Positions 35,600-42,858 of a DNA stretch of 64,000 nucleotides are shown piece after piece; within the stretch, counting starts at the first letter, position 1; every line of letters begins with the position of its first letter. Source of the DNA: Sulfitobacter indolifex (GTDB lineage: Bacteria > Pseudomonadota > Alphaproteobacteria > Rhodobacterales > Rhodobacteraceae); assembly GCF_022788655.1 (NCBI RefSeq), contig NZ_CP084952.1, positions 136,501 through 200,500 on the forward strand. Reading direction: 5' to 3'. The notes beneath the pieces are model-generated. The model made no database searches and was not told the origin of the DNA. It saw only the letters and a list, made by a program, of their open reading frames with translations. The position numbers and the translations under genes were made by a program.

Positions 35600-36088
35600 T
35601 CAGGGCGCAGCGCGAAGGGCGGCTTCAATCGCAGCGATGTCGATCTTTTTCATCTTCATCATGGCCGCTTGGGCACGTGCCGAGGCCGCGCAGTCTGGGT
35701 CCGAAAGCGCTTCCATAAGCACGCGTGGCGTAATCTGCCACCGATAACCCCAACGGTCCTTGCACCAGCCGCACATGATTTCCGCGCCCCCATTGCCGAC
35801 GATTGCGGCCCAAAGCCGGTCTGTCTCCGCTTGGTCCTCAGTGTAGACCTGCAACGAGTAGGCGTCATTCGGCTGCACCTGCGGCCCCGCGTTGAGAAGC
35901 GCATAGGGCAGGCCAAGGAGGGTCATCTCAACCACTTGAACCGTGCCCGCGGGGATGCCAGGAACGCCCTCGGGCACACGGGTGATATTTTCTATTTCAG
36001 TGTCGGGAAAGGTAGCGGCATAGAACTCCGCAGCCTGTTCGGCCTCGGTATCGAACCAGAGGAAAATAGCGGCCCTGCGTTTGGCCAT
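35600..36088 (-). CDS. PhnB-like VOC superfamily protein
   Basis: 162 residues from ATG 36088, which has AAGGAG seven bases upstream. Features match the PhnB/YjdN (3-demethylubiquinone methyltransferase-like) VOC fold: WFDTEAEQAAEFYAATFPDT, then YALLNAGPQVQPNDAYSL and GWCKDRWGYRWQITPR. The fold includes glyoxalases and resistance proteins, with a metal at the dimer cleft in enzymatic members. It is 28 bases after the DUF1428 gene on the same strand, and such pairs of small enzymes are often co-transcribed. Confidence 0.82.
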   Translation of the reverse strand: MAKRRAAIFLWFDTEAEQAAEFYAATFPDTEIENITRVPEGVPGIPAGTVQVVEMTLLGLPYALLNAGPQVQPNDAYSLQVYTEDQAETDRLWAAIVGNGGAEIMCGWCKDRWGYRWQITPRVLMEALSDPDCAASARAQAAMMKMKKIDIAAIEAALRAAP

Positions 36089-36116
36089 CGGCATTCTCCT
36101 TGCGGCGGGTGGCGGA

Positions 36117-36482
36117 TCATTTGGCGGAGTTTGTGCTGGCTTCGAAGACGGGGTTGAAGCCGCCCCAAACCATCCGCTTGCCATCGAAAGGCATGGAAAG
36201 CTCCTGCCAGCGGGGGTCCGCTTCCATAGAGGCCCCACAGCGGTCATGGCTCTCCTGGTCTGGCCAGACGATCCACGAAAAGCAAACGCTCTCGCCCTCT
36301 TCCAAGGCCACAGCGCGCTTGAAATCTGTTCGCGTGCCGTCGGGGATTTGGTCGCCCCAGCATTCGATGGTCGACAGCGCGCCGTAGTCGCGGAAAAGCG
36401 GCCAGGCTTTGCGGGCGCTTTCGATATAGGCCTCACGATTTCCATCGGGAACGGGGGTGAGGAAGCCAGCTACGTAGGTCAT
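36117..36482 (-). CDS. DUF1428 family protein
   Basis: 121 residues from ATG 36482. A compact alpha-beta barrel of the DUF1428 family, with MTYVAGFLTPVP at the start, ECWGDQIPDGTRTDF in the middle, then FSWIVWPDQESHD and the end MPFDGKRMVWGGFNPVFE. The family is widespread but has no assigned reaction. Same strand as the VOC gene, 28 bases away. Confidence 0.85.
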   Translation of the reverse strand: MTYVAGFLTPVPDGNREAYIESARKAWPLFRDYGALSTIECWGDQIPDGTRTDFKRAVALEEGESVCFSWIVWPDQESHDRCGASMEADPRWQELSMPFDGKRMVWGGFNPVFEASTNSAK

Positions 36483-36630
36483 GACAGGTCTCCTGTTTTG
36501 CGCCTTAGTCCAATTCCGCGTTGGAAGTCGGCTCCGGGCTTTGGGGCTCCGCGATACGCGGTTCAGGCCGCGTCGTGGACAGATGTTATCCAGCATTAAC
36601 CGAACACCGCATGGGCCATGCCGGCCGCCT

Positions 36631-36948
36631 TCAACGAGACGCGCCGAATAACCCCTTGGTACGGATAAATGTATCGTCTCCTACATCGACAAGACCGTAC
36701 GCCTCCGTCAGAAGAGATTGAGCTTCAGCTACAGAAACATCGCTGACCGTATGAGTGCCTCCCCGCGGGAAGTGCAGGGTGTTCCCTTCCAGCATATAAC
36801 CGACTTCATAGAACCCACATTGACTGAAGAAGCGGTGTTGCATTTGGCCCTGCTTCGCAACTGGTTCGACCTGTTCATAGGTGCAGGCGGCAGAGGCTGT
36901 GCCGGCCCATCCAACAGCCATGAAAGTAGCGAGCAAGATGTGTCTCAT
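36631..36948 (-). CDS. Small secreted protein of unknown function
   Basis: 105 residues. A signal peptide (MRHILLATFMAVGWAGTASA) and a small mature domain with two cysteines (ACTYEQVEP and FSQCGFYEVGY), probably a disulfide. It is predicted to be periplasmic or exported. I recognise no family. On its own between DUF1428 and the surface-protein cluster. Confidence 0.6.
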   Translation of the reverse strand: MRHILLATFMAVGWAGTASAACTYEQVEPVAKQGQMQHRFFSQCGFYEVGYMLEGNTLHFPRGGTHTVSDVSVAEAQSLLTEAYGLVDVGDDTFIRTKGLFGASR

Positions 36949-37104
36949 GGGGGGATCCTATGCATAATTCAGAGTGCTATTTTGATTATAACCTTGGTCC
37001 GGCGACACGCCTATCAGCCCGTTATTCGTCAGCGAGATTTGACTTACACAAAGAGCTCTCAATGCTGTGGCGGTTCCCAGGCCATGCATATACCCCTCCA
37101 ACGC

Positions 37105-37134
37105 AAAAGGCCTCCACCGTTTCCAGCAGAGGCC
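37105..37134 (-). terminator. Terminator after DUF6447 copy 1
   Basis: On the minus strand GGCCTCTGCTG-GAAA-CGGTGGAGGCC forms an 11-pair stem (with G-T pairs) and a GAAA loop, then four T. The same hairpin occurs after the DUF6447 copy at 40206-40236. Confidence 0.7.
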
Positions 37135-37174
37135 CATCATCAGTTGAGGCACTAATGAGATTTACGCCACCAGC

Positions 37175-37378
37175 TTACTGCCGTGGTTCGATCTTGGCCA
37201 GCTTTTCTTGCACAGCCCGTGCATAGGCATTGCTTGTTGTTTGAGCGGTGGCTTTTTGAACAAGGCGCTGAAGCCCCACATCCACAGCTCGAATGTCGCC
37301 CAGTTGGCTCTCTTGGCTTTATCCGTTAAGCTGTCCTGTCTTAGGATTGACCATCAATATCAATCTCTTGGCCGGCAT
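37175..37378 (-). pseudogene. DUF6447 small protein, copy 1, frameshifted
   Basis: Aligns by eye with the intact copy at 40278-40487. The ATG at 37378 is followed by PA and by QEIDIDGQS in a shifted frame, then stops; the part corresponding to AKSQLGNIRAVDV resumes in another frame, and the C-terminus (AYARAVQEKLAKIEPRQ) is well kept. Small indels at the 5' end near 37370 and in the middle inactivate it. It lies 86 bases after the end of surface protein 1, as in the other modules. Confidence 0.75.
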
Positions 37379-37406
37379 CCACCTCTGCTTTTCTTACATA
37401 GGTAAA

Positions 37407-37434
37407 GGCCCCGCAATCATAAGATAGCGGGACC
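37407..37434 (-). terminator. Intercistronic hairpin, module 1
   Basis: GGTCCCGCTATC-TTAT-GATTGCGGGGCC on the minus strand, followed by a few T. It sits between the surface-protein gene and the DUF6447 copy, as in modules 2 and 3. It probably ends most transcripts of the highly expressed first gene. Confidence 0.6.
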
Positions 37435-37464
37435 CTAATTTTTGATCAGTCTCTTGCGAGGTGA

Positions 37465-39279
37465 TTAGGTGATCAAGTTGCTCGCGTCGAAGTCGTTCAC
37501 GGAGAAGCCGACCAGTTCGATCAGGCCGTCGTCGTCGCTAAAGGTGCTGTCGGTATCAAAATCGTGGAGGACGTAAGCATTCCCACCGTAGTTGAACGTT
37601 GTAAAAGTGTTAACACCGTCCATGTAGCTTGCCGCGAGTACAACTGCATCGAACAGGCTGGCCTCACTGGCGATGGCTGCAATTTCCACATTACTCAACG
37701 TCTCGCGACCCGAAGAGAAGGCCGTTATATCAAGGACGTCGTCGTCAGCGTTGAAGTCTGAGACAGTCGTGAGACCGTTTAGGAACTCAGCCTCACTGGC
37801 ATCGCCGATGTTGTTTCCGTACTCGCTTTCAATCATATCAGAGCCAGCACCAAGGGTAATCTCCAGGCGCGTATTGATCGACGCACCGCCGTTATCGTCA
37901 TCAATAGTTACTGTGTCGTTACCAGCACCCAAATCGATAGTTACGACATCGGCGTCACTATAAAAGCGGCCGACATTAAGCACACTGTCATCACCAGACC
38001 CAGTGGAGATACTCGATACGACGTTTGAAGGGACAGCGAAGTTCATAGACAAGTCGCCAGTGGAGCCGGAACCATTGACAGTTTCCAGTTCCAGCCCGTT
38101 GGAACCAGTGACGGTTAGGGTGGTGTTGCTTTCCAGCGAAAGGTTCAGAGCAGTTACAGCATCTGCGCCGGCGCCATCAGCCCCCAGATCTACAGTGAGG
38201 GTGGCAGCAGCAGCGTCGATCGAACCCGCAACATTCACAGTCTCGATGTCGTCACCGTCAATATCCAATGTGCCACCGCTGACAACGTTGTCGAGAGCAA
38301 CTGTGGCAGTTGTCACGTCATCATCGTAGGTAATGGTATCGTTTACCGCAGTATCGCGAAAGCCAGCAGCCTGACCGTCTATGAGGCCGCTGATATCACC
38401 AGCATTGTCGATCTGCCAAATCTGCGAAGCGCCAACAAAAACGGCAGCATTAATAGTGCCGCTACCACTATCGCGTGCAAGATTGATGGTTTCGATGTTC
38501 TTGATCGACACGCCACCAGGAACGGTAAGGGTCCCGTCAACGATCATTTCCAGCGTATCATTGCCAGCGCCCCCGTCGAGTTTGTCGAAAGCTGTCAATG
38601 TGGTGGCCGCCGTACCGTCGTTTTCTACAGCCTGGAATGTATCCGCGTTGGCTGTACCAACGAAATTGTCAGTGCCTGCAGTAAGCGTGAAGGTTTCGCC
38701 TACAGCACCCCCTGGCAATGTGCCGGTAGCAATATATGCGTCGGTGGCGGCTTTTGCGGCGTCTACAGTTGCTTGGTCTTCTGTGACGCCGTTGACGACA
38801 GCAACAGCAGCAGCCCTCGCGTCGGCATCAAATTCAAAGCCGGCGACGTTCCCCGTTTTCAGAGCAAAATCCAAACCGACTTCGACTTTGTTGTCGAGAA
38901 CGGATTTGTCGAATGTACCTGCGGTTGCATCATCACGTGCGCCCATGATGATCGCTTCGATCATATCGGCCACGGAAACGCTACCGTTTTCCAGAACGCC
39001 AGTCCAGAATTCCAGACCTTCATCGTCAGGTGTGCGGCCGAACAGGTTTGCGTAAATGTTTGTAATGAACGCAGCAGGTGAAGAAACGCCCGGCGTGCTC
39101 AGGTAGGGGTAGAGTGCCACGGCTTCGGGGGACGCGGCGAAGTCAGCTGCAATGGTGTTGAATTCACGACCATTGTCGATTTGCTCAATCCAGAACTGAA
39201 GACCTGCTGGATCGGGAGCGCGATCAAAGTACCCTACATAGAGGGCCGTAATTGCATTGATTTGGGTAGAAGTTGCCAT
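37465..39279 (-). CDS. Surface protein 1 with DUF4214 and RTX-like repeats
   Basis: 604 residues from ATG 39279, behind AGGAATTAAAGTC; the frame continues upstream but that part is leader. Two DUF4214 repeats open the protein (ALYVGYFDRAPDPAGLQFW, then NLFGRTPDDEGLEFW), followed by an Ala-rich helical linker, then long Asp/Thr/Val-rich beta sheets with RTX-like GGAGNDTL motifs, and a compact end (GLIELVGFSVNDFDASNLIT). No Sec signal; composition is acidic with no cysteine evident, as expected of type I secreted S-layer or adhesin proteins like RsaA. Calcium binding is likely. The likely exporter is encoded at 50-53 kb. Confidence 0.8.
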   Translation of the reverse strand: MATSTQINAITALYVGYFDRAPDPAGLQFWIEQIDNGREFNTIAADFAASPEAVALYPYLSTPGVSSPAAFITNIYANLFGRTPDDEGLEFWTGVLENGSVSVADMIEAIIMGARDDATAGTFDKSVLDNKVEVGLDFALKTGNVAGFEFDADARAAAVAVVNGVTEDQATVDAAKAATDAYIATGTLPGGAVGETFTLTAGTDNFVGTANADTFQAVENDGTAATTLTAFDKLDGGAGNDTLEMIVDGTLTVPGGVSIKNIETINLARDSGSGTINAAVFVGASQIWQIDNAGDISGLIDGQAAGFRDTAVNDTITYDDDVTTATVALDNVVSGGTLDIDGDDIETVNVAGSIDAAAATLTVDLGADGAGADAVTALNLSLESNTTLTVTGSNGLELETVNGSGSTGDLSMNFAVPSNVVSSISTGSGDDSVLNVGRFYSDADVVTIDLGAGNDTVTIDDDNGGASINTRLEITLGAGSDMIESEYGNNIGDASEAEFLNGLTTVSDFNADDDVLDITAFSSGRETLSNVEIAAIASEASLFDAVVLAASYMDGVNTFTTFNYGGNAYVLHDFDTDSTFSDDDGLIELVGFSVNDFDASNLIT

Positions 39280-39585
39280 GACTTTAATTCCTGCGTTGTG
39301 AGGGTTCATGTATTTTCACGAGTAACCGCGAGGCAAAAATCTTCCAAATAAGGCGTTGTGGCCAGATCGCGGAATGATCGCATTTAACATAATGCCAGAT
39401 TCGCCGTTGCCGAGCAAGCTTTATGTCCAGTAAAAACTATACCAACTTCTTGCATATGATGTTATGGATGTGGCCAGGTACAGATCCAACCAAATATCAC
39501 TTTGACAGTTTCTATCTTAACTGCAGCAAACTTGGTTTAGCCCCTATATAGGCGGGGCTTTGCCGCGAACAGAAAGCTCCGTAGT
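39280..39585. promoter_or_regulatory. Divergent promoter, module 1
   Basis: Conserved with module 3 over most of its length: a leader just before the surface gene, a GATCGC-N5-GATCGC direct repeat (one helical turn apart), TATGTCCAGTAAAAA followed by TATACCAACTTC, and near the XRE gene a GCCCC-TATATAGGC-GGGGC inverted repeat whose centre could be a -10 box. Probably contains the site bound by the XRE-type regulator. Confidence 0.5.
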
Positions 39586-39894
39586 ATGACACATGACAAG
39601 ATCACCCCTGCTGTCTCGCACGACAAAGATGCACGTGTTGAGTTGGGAAGCTGGCTGAGATCACTGCGCGAAGCGCAGGGCCTGTCGCAACGCCAGCTCG
39701 CGGACATGCTTGACCTAGATTACTACACCTTTATCTCGCAACTCGAGACCGGCCGCGGCAAAATCCCAAGTGCGCGGTACCGCGATTGGGCAAAAGCCCT
39801 TGAGCAAGAACCCAAAGCTTTCATGACCATTCTGTTGCGCTATTATGAGCCGGAAGCCTATGAGATGCTTTTTGGCGACGCGCAAAAAGCCTAA
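39586..39894 (+). CDS. XRE-type helix-turn-helix regulator 1
   Basis: 102 residues. A HTH domain sits at about residues 20-80: LGSWLRSLREAQGLSQRQLA, then MLDLDYYTFISQLETGRGKI. The C-terminal 25 residues (LLRYYEPEAYEMLFGDAQKA) may dimerise. Almost the same protein is at 45006-45314. Divergent from surface protein 1, which makes it a likely local regulator. The ribosome site is weak. Confidence 0.85.
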   Translation: MTHDKITPAVSHDKDARVELGSWLRSLREAQGLSQRQLADMLDLDYYTFISQLETGRGKIPSARYRDWAKALEQEPKAFMTILLRYYEPEAYEMLFGDAQKA

Positions 39895-40100
39895 GAGTTC
39901 GATCTGCCAGCCGTAAATCGTGCTTTGAGATACTTTCGCAAAGCAGGGCGCGGGGCGGGCTAGGTTTGCGATCCTCTAATTGCGATCTCGGGGCAAACCC
40001 ATATACGGTATTCATGCCCCTGGCGGCACTTGCTCTCGCTGTCGTCCACAGAATGACCCATTCCGTGTAGGCGTCAAACCATACAGCGCATCTTCCAGTG

Positions 40101-40114
40101 TTTTTTTGGGGGGG
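40101..40114. repeat. T7G7 homopolymer tract
   Basis: Seven T then seven G in the gap 39895-40277 between the XRE gene and the DUF6447 gene. The gap holds no gene; it contains this tract and the following terminator. Confidence 0.55.
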
Positions 40115-40205
40115 CTACCTGAGCGCGACCAGCGCTCTGTATAATTCCAGAACATCTTGGAATCGCCCCTTACGAAGTTAGGCCAAACCATAGCTGCTCC
40201 AAAGC

Positions 40206-40236
40206 AAAAAGACCTCCACCGTTTCCAGCAGAGGCC
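40206..40236 (-). terminator. Terminator after DUF6447 copy 2
   Basis: On the minus strand GGCCTCTGCTG-GAAA-CGGTGGAGGTC then five T. Same hairpin as at 37105-37134. It closes the module 2 transcript. Confidence 0.75.
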
Positions 40237-40277
40237 TTCTAGCAGGTAAACCAGGCAACTAGGTCTACAGTTGTGAT

Positions 40278-40487
40278 TTACTGTTGTGGCTCAACTTTAG
40301 CCAGCTCTTCTTGCAAAGCCCGCGCATAAGCATTCCGGGCTGTTTGAGCGATAGCTTTTTGTTGTTCAAGTCGCTTCAGTTCAACATCTACAGCACGAAT
40401 GTTACCAAGTTGGCTCTTGGCTTCATCCGACAGGCTGTCGATTAAATAAGATTTACCGTCGATGTCGATTGTTTGGCCGTTTGCCAT
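40278..40487 (-). CDS. DUF6447 small protein, intact copy 2
   Basis: 69 residues behind AAGGAG. MANGQTIDIDGKSYLIDSLS, then a helix DEAKSQLGNIRAVDVELKRL and a coiled end (AQTARNAYARALQEELAKVE). This matches the DUF6447 family, small helical proteins of unknown function often found near surface-protein genes. It is 83 bases after surface protein 2, beyond the hairpin at 40512. It may be a co-expressed accessory or regulatory factor. The only intact one of three copies. Confidence 0.8.
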   Translation of the reverse strand: MANGQTIDIDGKSYLIDSLSDEAKSQLGNIRAVDVELKRLEQQKAIAQTARNAYARALQEELAKVEPQQ

Positions 40488-40511
40488 TTTGCACTCCTTA
40501 CATAGGGAAAA

Positions 40512-40539
40512 GGCCCCGCCATCATAAGATAGCGGGACC
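40512..40539 (-). terminator. Intercistronic hairpin, module 2
   Basis: GGTCCCGCTATC-TTAT-GATGGCGGGGCC on the minus strand, then TTTT. Between surface protein 2 and DUF6447; probably allows only partial read-through into the small gene. Confidence 0.65.
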
Positions 40540-40570
40540 CTAATTGTTTAATCAGTCTCCTAAGAGCTGA

Positions 40571-42403
40571 TTAGATCAAGTTGCTGGAGTCGAAGTTCTC
40601 GACAGAGAAGCCAGCCAGTTTGACAAGGCCGTCAAGAGCATCGAAAGTATCGACAGCAGAAGTGCCGGCAGCGTTATCTTGATAGATATAGGCATCGCCT
40701 CCGAAGTCGAACCCATATGTGCCGCCGCCCAAGTTCAGACCTGCGATATTCTCAAGTGCATCAAACAGGTTATCTTCGGCTGCAATATTGGCCCGCTGAG
40801 TGTTCGAGAGCACGTCCAGGGTAGTACCACTGAGGTCAAGAACATCCTCATCGCCATTAAAGTCGGCGAAGGTGATCAGGCTGTCCATGAAGTCACCTTC
40901 CGCACCATCAACAATGTTCTGCAGATTGCCAATTTTCAGCGTGTCGTTGCCGGCGCCACCGTTGACAGTCACTGCAACGGCAGTCGAGCCCGCGCTGGTG
41001 TCAGAGAGTGTTAGTACGTCATTACCGGCGCCGCCAGATACTGCAAAGGTATCAGCACTAAGATCCTCAAGGTCAGCAATCGTCAGCACATCTTGGCCTG
41101 AACCACCAGTGATGGTTTCGAGAGCAAAATTGTTATCACCCGCCGGATTAGGAAGGGAATACGTGATGCCACCGGTTGAACCGGACGCGTCAACTGTTTC
41201 CAGTTCCAGACCATTGGAGCCAAACACATTAAGAGTTGCGTTGCCTTCCAGCGAAAGGTTCAGAGCCGTTACGGAATCAGCGCCAAAGCCGTCGTTATTT
41301 AGACCCACATTGAGAATGGCAGCAGCAGCGTCGATCGAGCCCGCAACGTTCACAGTCTCGATGTCGTCACCCGCAATGTCCAAAAAGCTATTAGTGACAA
41401 CGTTGTCGAGAGCAACTGTGGCAGTTGTTGCGCCATCTTCGTAGGTGATGGTGTCAGCAAACTGAACGGCTGTATCGCGGAAGCCAGCAGCCTGACCTTC
41501 TTCAAGGTTCTCGATCGCACCGGCGTCGTCGATCTGCCAAATTTGCTTAGCGCCAGCAAATACGGATGCATCAACAGCTGTAGCCGAAGTGAGGGTATTG
41601 TCACGGAAAAGATTGATGGTTTCGATGTTTTTGATTGACACGCCGCCTGGAACGTCGAGGTCGCCTTGAACGACCATGTCCAGCGTGTCTTTGCCTGCAC
41701 CACCGTCGAGCTTATCAAAAACGGTCAGTGTAGCGTCAATAGCACCATCGTCTACAGCTTGGAATGTATCCGCATCGGCTGTACCGACAAGGTTATCTGC
41801 AGCTGCAGTGAGCGTGAGGGTTTGGCCCACAGTGCCTGGCACGGTGCCATCGGCTACGAATGCATCTGTTGCAGCTTTTGCGGCGTCTACAGTTGCTTGG
41901 TCTTCTGTCACGCCGTTGACGGCAGCAACAGCTGCGGCTTTGGCTGCGGCGTCAAATTTAAAGCCAGCAACGTTGCCTGTTTCCAGAGCAAAATCCAAAC
42001 CAACTTCGACTTTGTTGTCCAGAACGGATTTGTCGAATGTACCGGCGGCTGCATCGTCACGTGCGCCCATGATGATCGCTTCGATCATGTCGGCCACGGA
42101 AACGCTACCGTCTTCGAGAACGCCAGTCCAGAATTCTAGACCTTCATCGTCAGGTGCGCGGCCGAACAGGTTTGCGTAGATGTTTGTAATGAACGCGGCA
42201 GGCGAAGAGACGTCTGGCGTGGTCAAGTAAGGGTACAGCGCCACGGCTTCAGCGGAAGCTGCGAAGTCAGCTGCGATTGTGTTGAACTCACGACCGTTGT
42301 CGATTTGGTCAATCCAGAACTGAAGACCTGCTGGATCAGGAGCGCGGTCAAAGTACCCTACATAAAGGGCTGTAATCGCATTGATTTGCGTAGAAGTTGC
42401 CAT
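40571..42403 (-). CDS. Surface protein 2 with DUF4214 and RTX-like repeats
   Basis: 610 residues from ATG 42403 (AGGAATTACAAAC upstream). Same build as protein 1: two DUF4214 repeats, an Ala-rich linker, beta-rich middle with GGAGKDTL, GGAGNDVL and GGAGNDTL repeats, and the end GLVKLAGFSVENFDSSNLI. Its first ~230 residues and its last ~60 are nearly identical to protein 3, but the middle differs in sequence. This supports recombination or gene conversion at the ends and diversification in the exposed centre. Type I export is inferred from the absence of a Sec signal and from repeats. Confidence 0.8.
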   Translation of the reverse strand: MATSTQINAITALYVGYFDRAPDPAGLQFWIDQIDNGREFNTIAADFAASAEAVALYPYLTTPDVSSPAAFITNIYANLFGRAPDDEGLEFWTGVLEDGSVSVADMIEAIIMGARDDAAAGTFDKSVLDNKVEVGLDFALETGNVAGFKFDAAAKAAAVAAVNGVTEDQATVDAAKAATDAFVADGTVPGTVGQTLTLTAAADNLVGTADADTFQAVDDGAIDATLTVFDKLDGGAGKDTLDMVVQGDLDVPGGVSIKNIETINLFRDNTLTSATAVDASVFAGAKQIWQIDDAGAIENLEEGQAAGFRDTAVQFADTITYEDGATTATVALDNVVTNSFLDIAGDDIETVNVAGSIDAAAAILNVGLNNDGFGADSVTALNLSLEGNATLNVFGSNGLELETVDASGSTGGITYSLPNPAGDNNFALETITGGSGQDVLTIADLEDLSADTFAVSGGAGNDVLTLSDTSAGSTAVAVTVNGGAGNDTLKIGNLQNIVDGAEGDFMDSLITFADFNGDEDVLDLSGTTLDVLSNTQRANIAAEDNLFDALENIAGLNLGGGTYGFDFGGDAYIYQDNAAGTSAVDTFDALDGLVKLAGFSVENFDSSNLI

Positions 42404-42553
42404 GTTTGTAATTCCTGCGTTGTGAAGATTCACGATTTTCTTTTCACGAGCGACCGCGCGGCAAAAATCTTCCAAATAAGGCATTGTCGCCAGATCGCGG
42501 AATGATCGCTAAGAGGGAACTAGCAAATTATCCATCACCGGGCAAGTTTTATG

Positions 42554-42585
42554 TCCAGTGAAAAGTATACCGACTTTTCACTGGA
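42554..42585. repeat. Perfect 13-bp inverted repeat, module 2 leader
   Basis: TCCAGTGAAAAGT and its exact complement ACTTTTCACTGGA flank ATACCG. The left arm and centre are conserved in modules 1 and 3, the right arm is not. It lies about 150 bases upstream of surface protein 2. It may be an operator or the trace of a duplication junction. Confidence 0.55.
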
Positions 42586-42638
42586 TGATATTATAAAAGC
42601 GGGCAGGCAAACGGGGCAACCAAGTTTACGTCACCAAT

Positions 42639-42792
42639 TTATTGTTGTGGCTCAACTTTAGTCAGCTCTTCTTGCAAAGCCCGCGCATAGGCATTCCGGG
42701 CTGTTTGAGCGATAGCTTTTTGTTGATCAAGTCGCTTCAGTTCAACATCTACAGCACGAATGTTGCCAAGTTGGCTCCTGGCTTCATCCGAC
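42639..42792 (-). pseudogene. DUF6447 small protein, copy 3, 5'-truncated
   Basis: The C-terminal ~50 codons match copy 2 closely and end in the same Pro-Gln-Gln. The first ~20 codons, the start and the ribosome site are missing; the sequence jumps at 42792 straight to the hairpin stem flank (GGGAAAAGGCCCC). A deletion between the hairpin and codon 21 is the simplest explanation. Confidence 0.8.
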
Positions 42793-42799
42793 GGGAAAA

Positions 42800-42827
42800 G
42801 GCCCCGCCATCATAAGATAGCGGGGCC
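42800..42827 (-). terminator. Intercistronic hairpin, module 3
   Basis: GGCCCCGCTATC-TTAT-GATGGCGGGGCC on the minus strand, then four T. The stem here is perfectly paired in its outer eight bases. It lies after surface protein 3. Confidence 0.65.
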
Positions 42828-42858
42828 CTTATTTTTTAATCAGTCTCCTAGGAGATGA

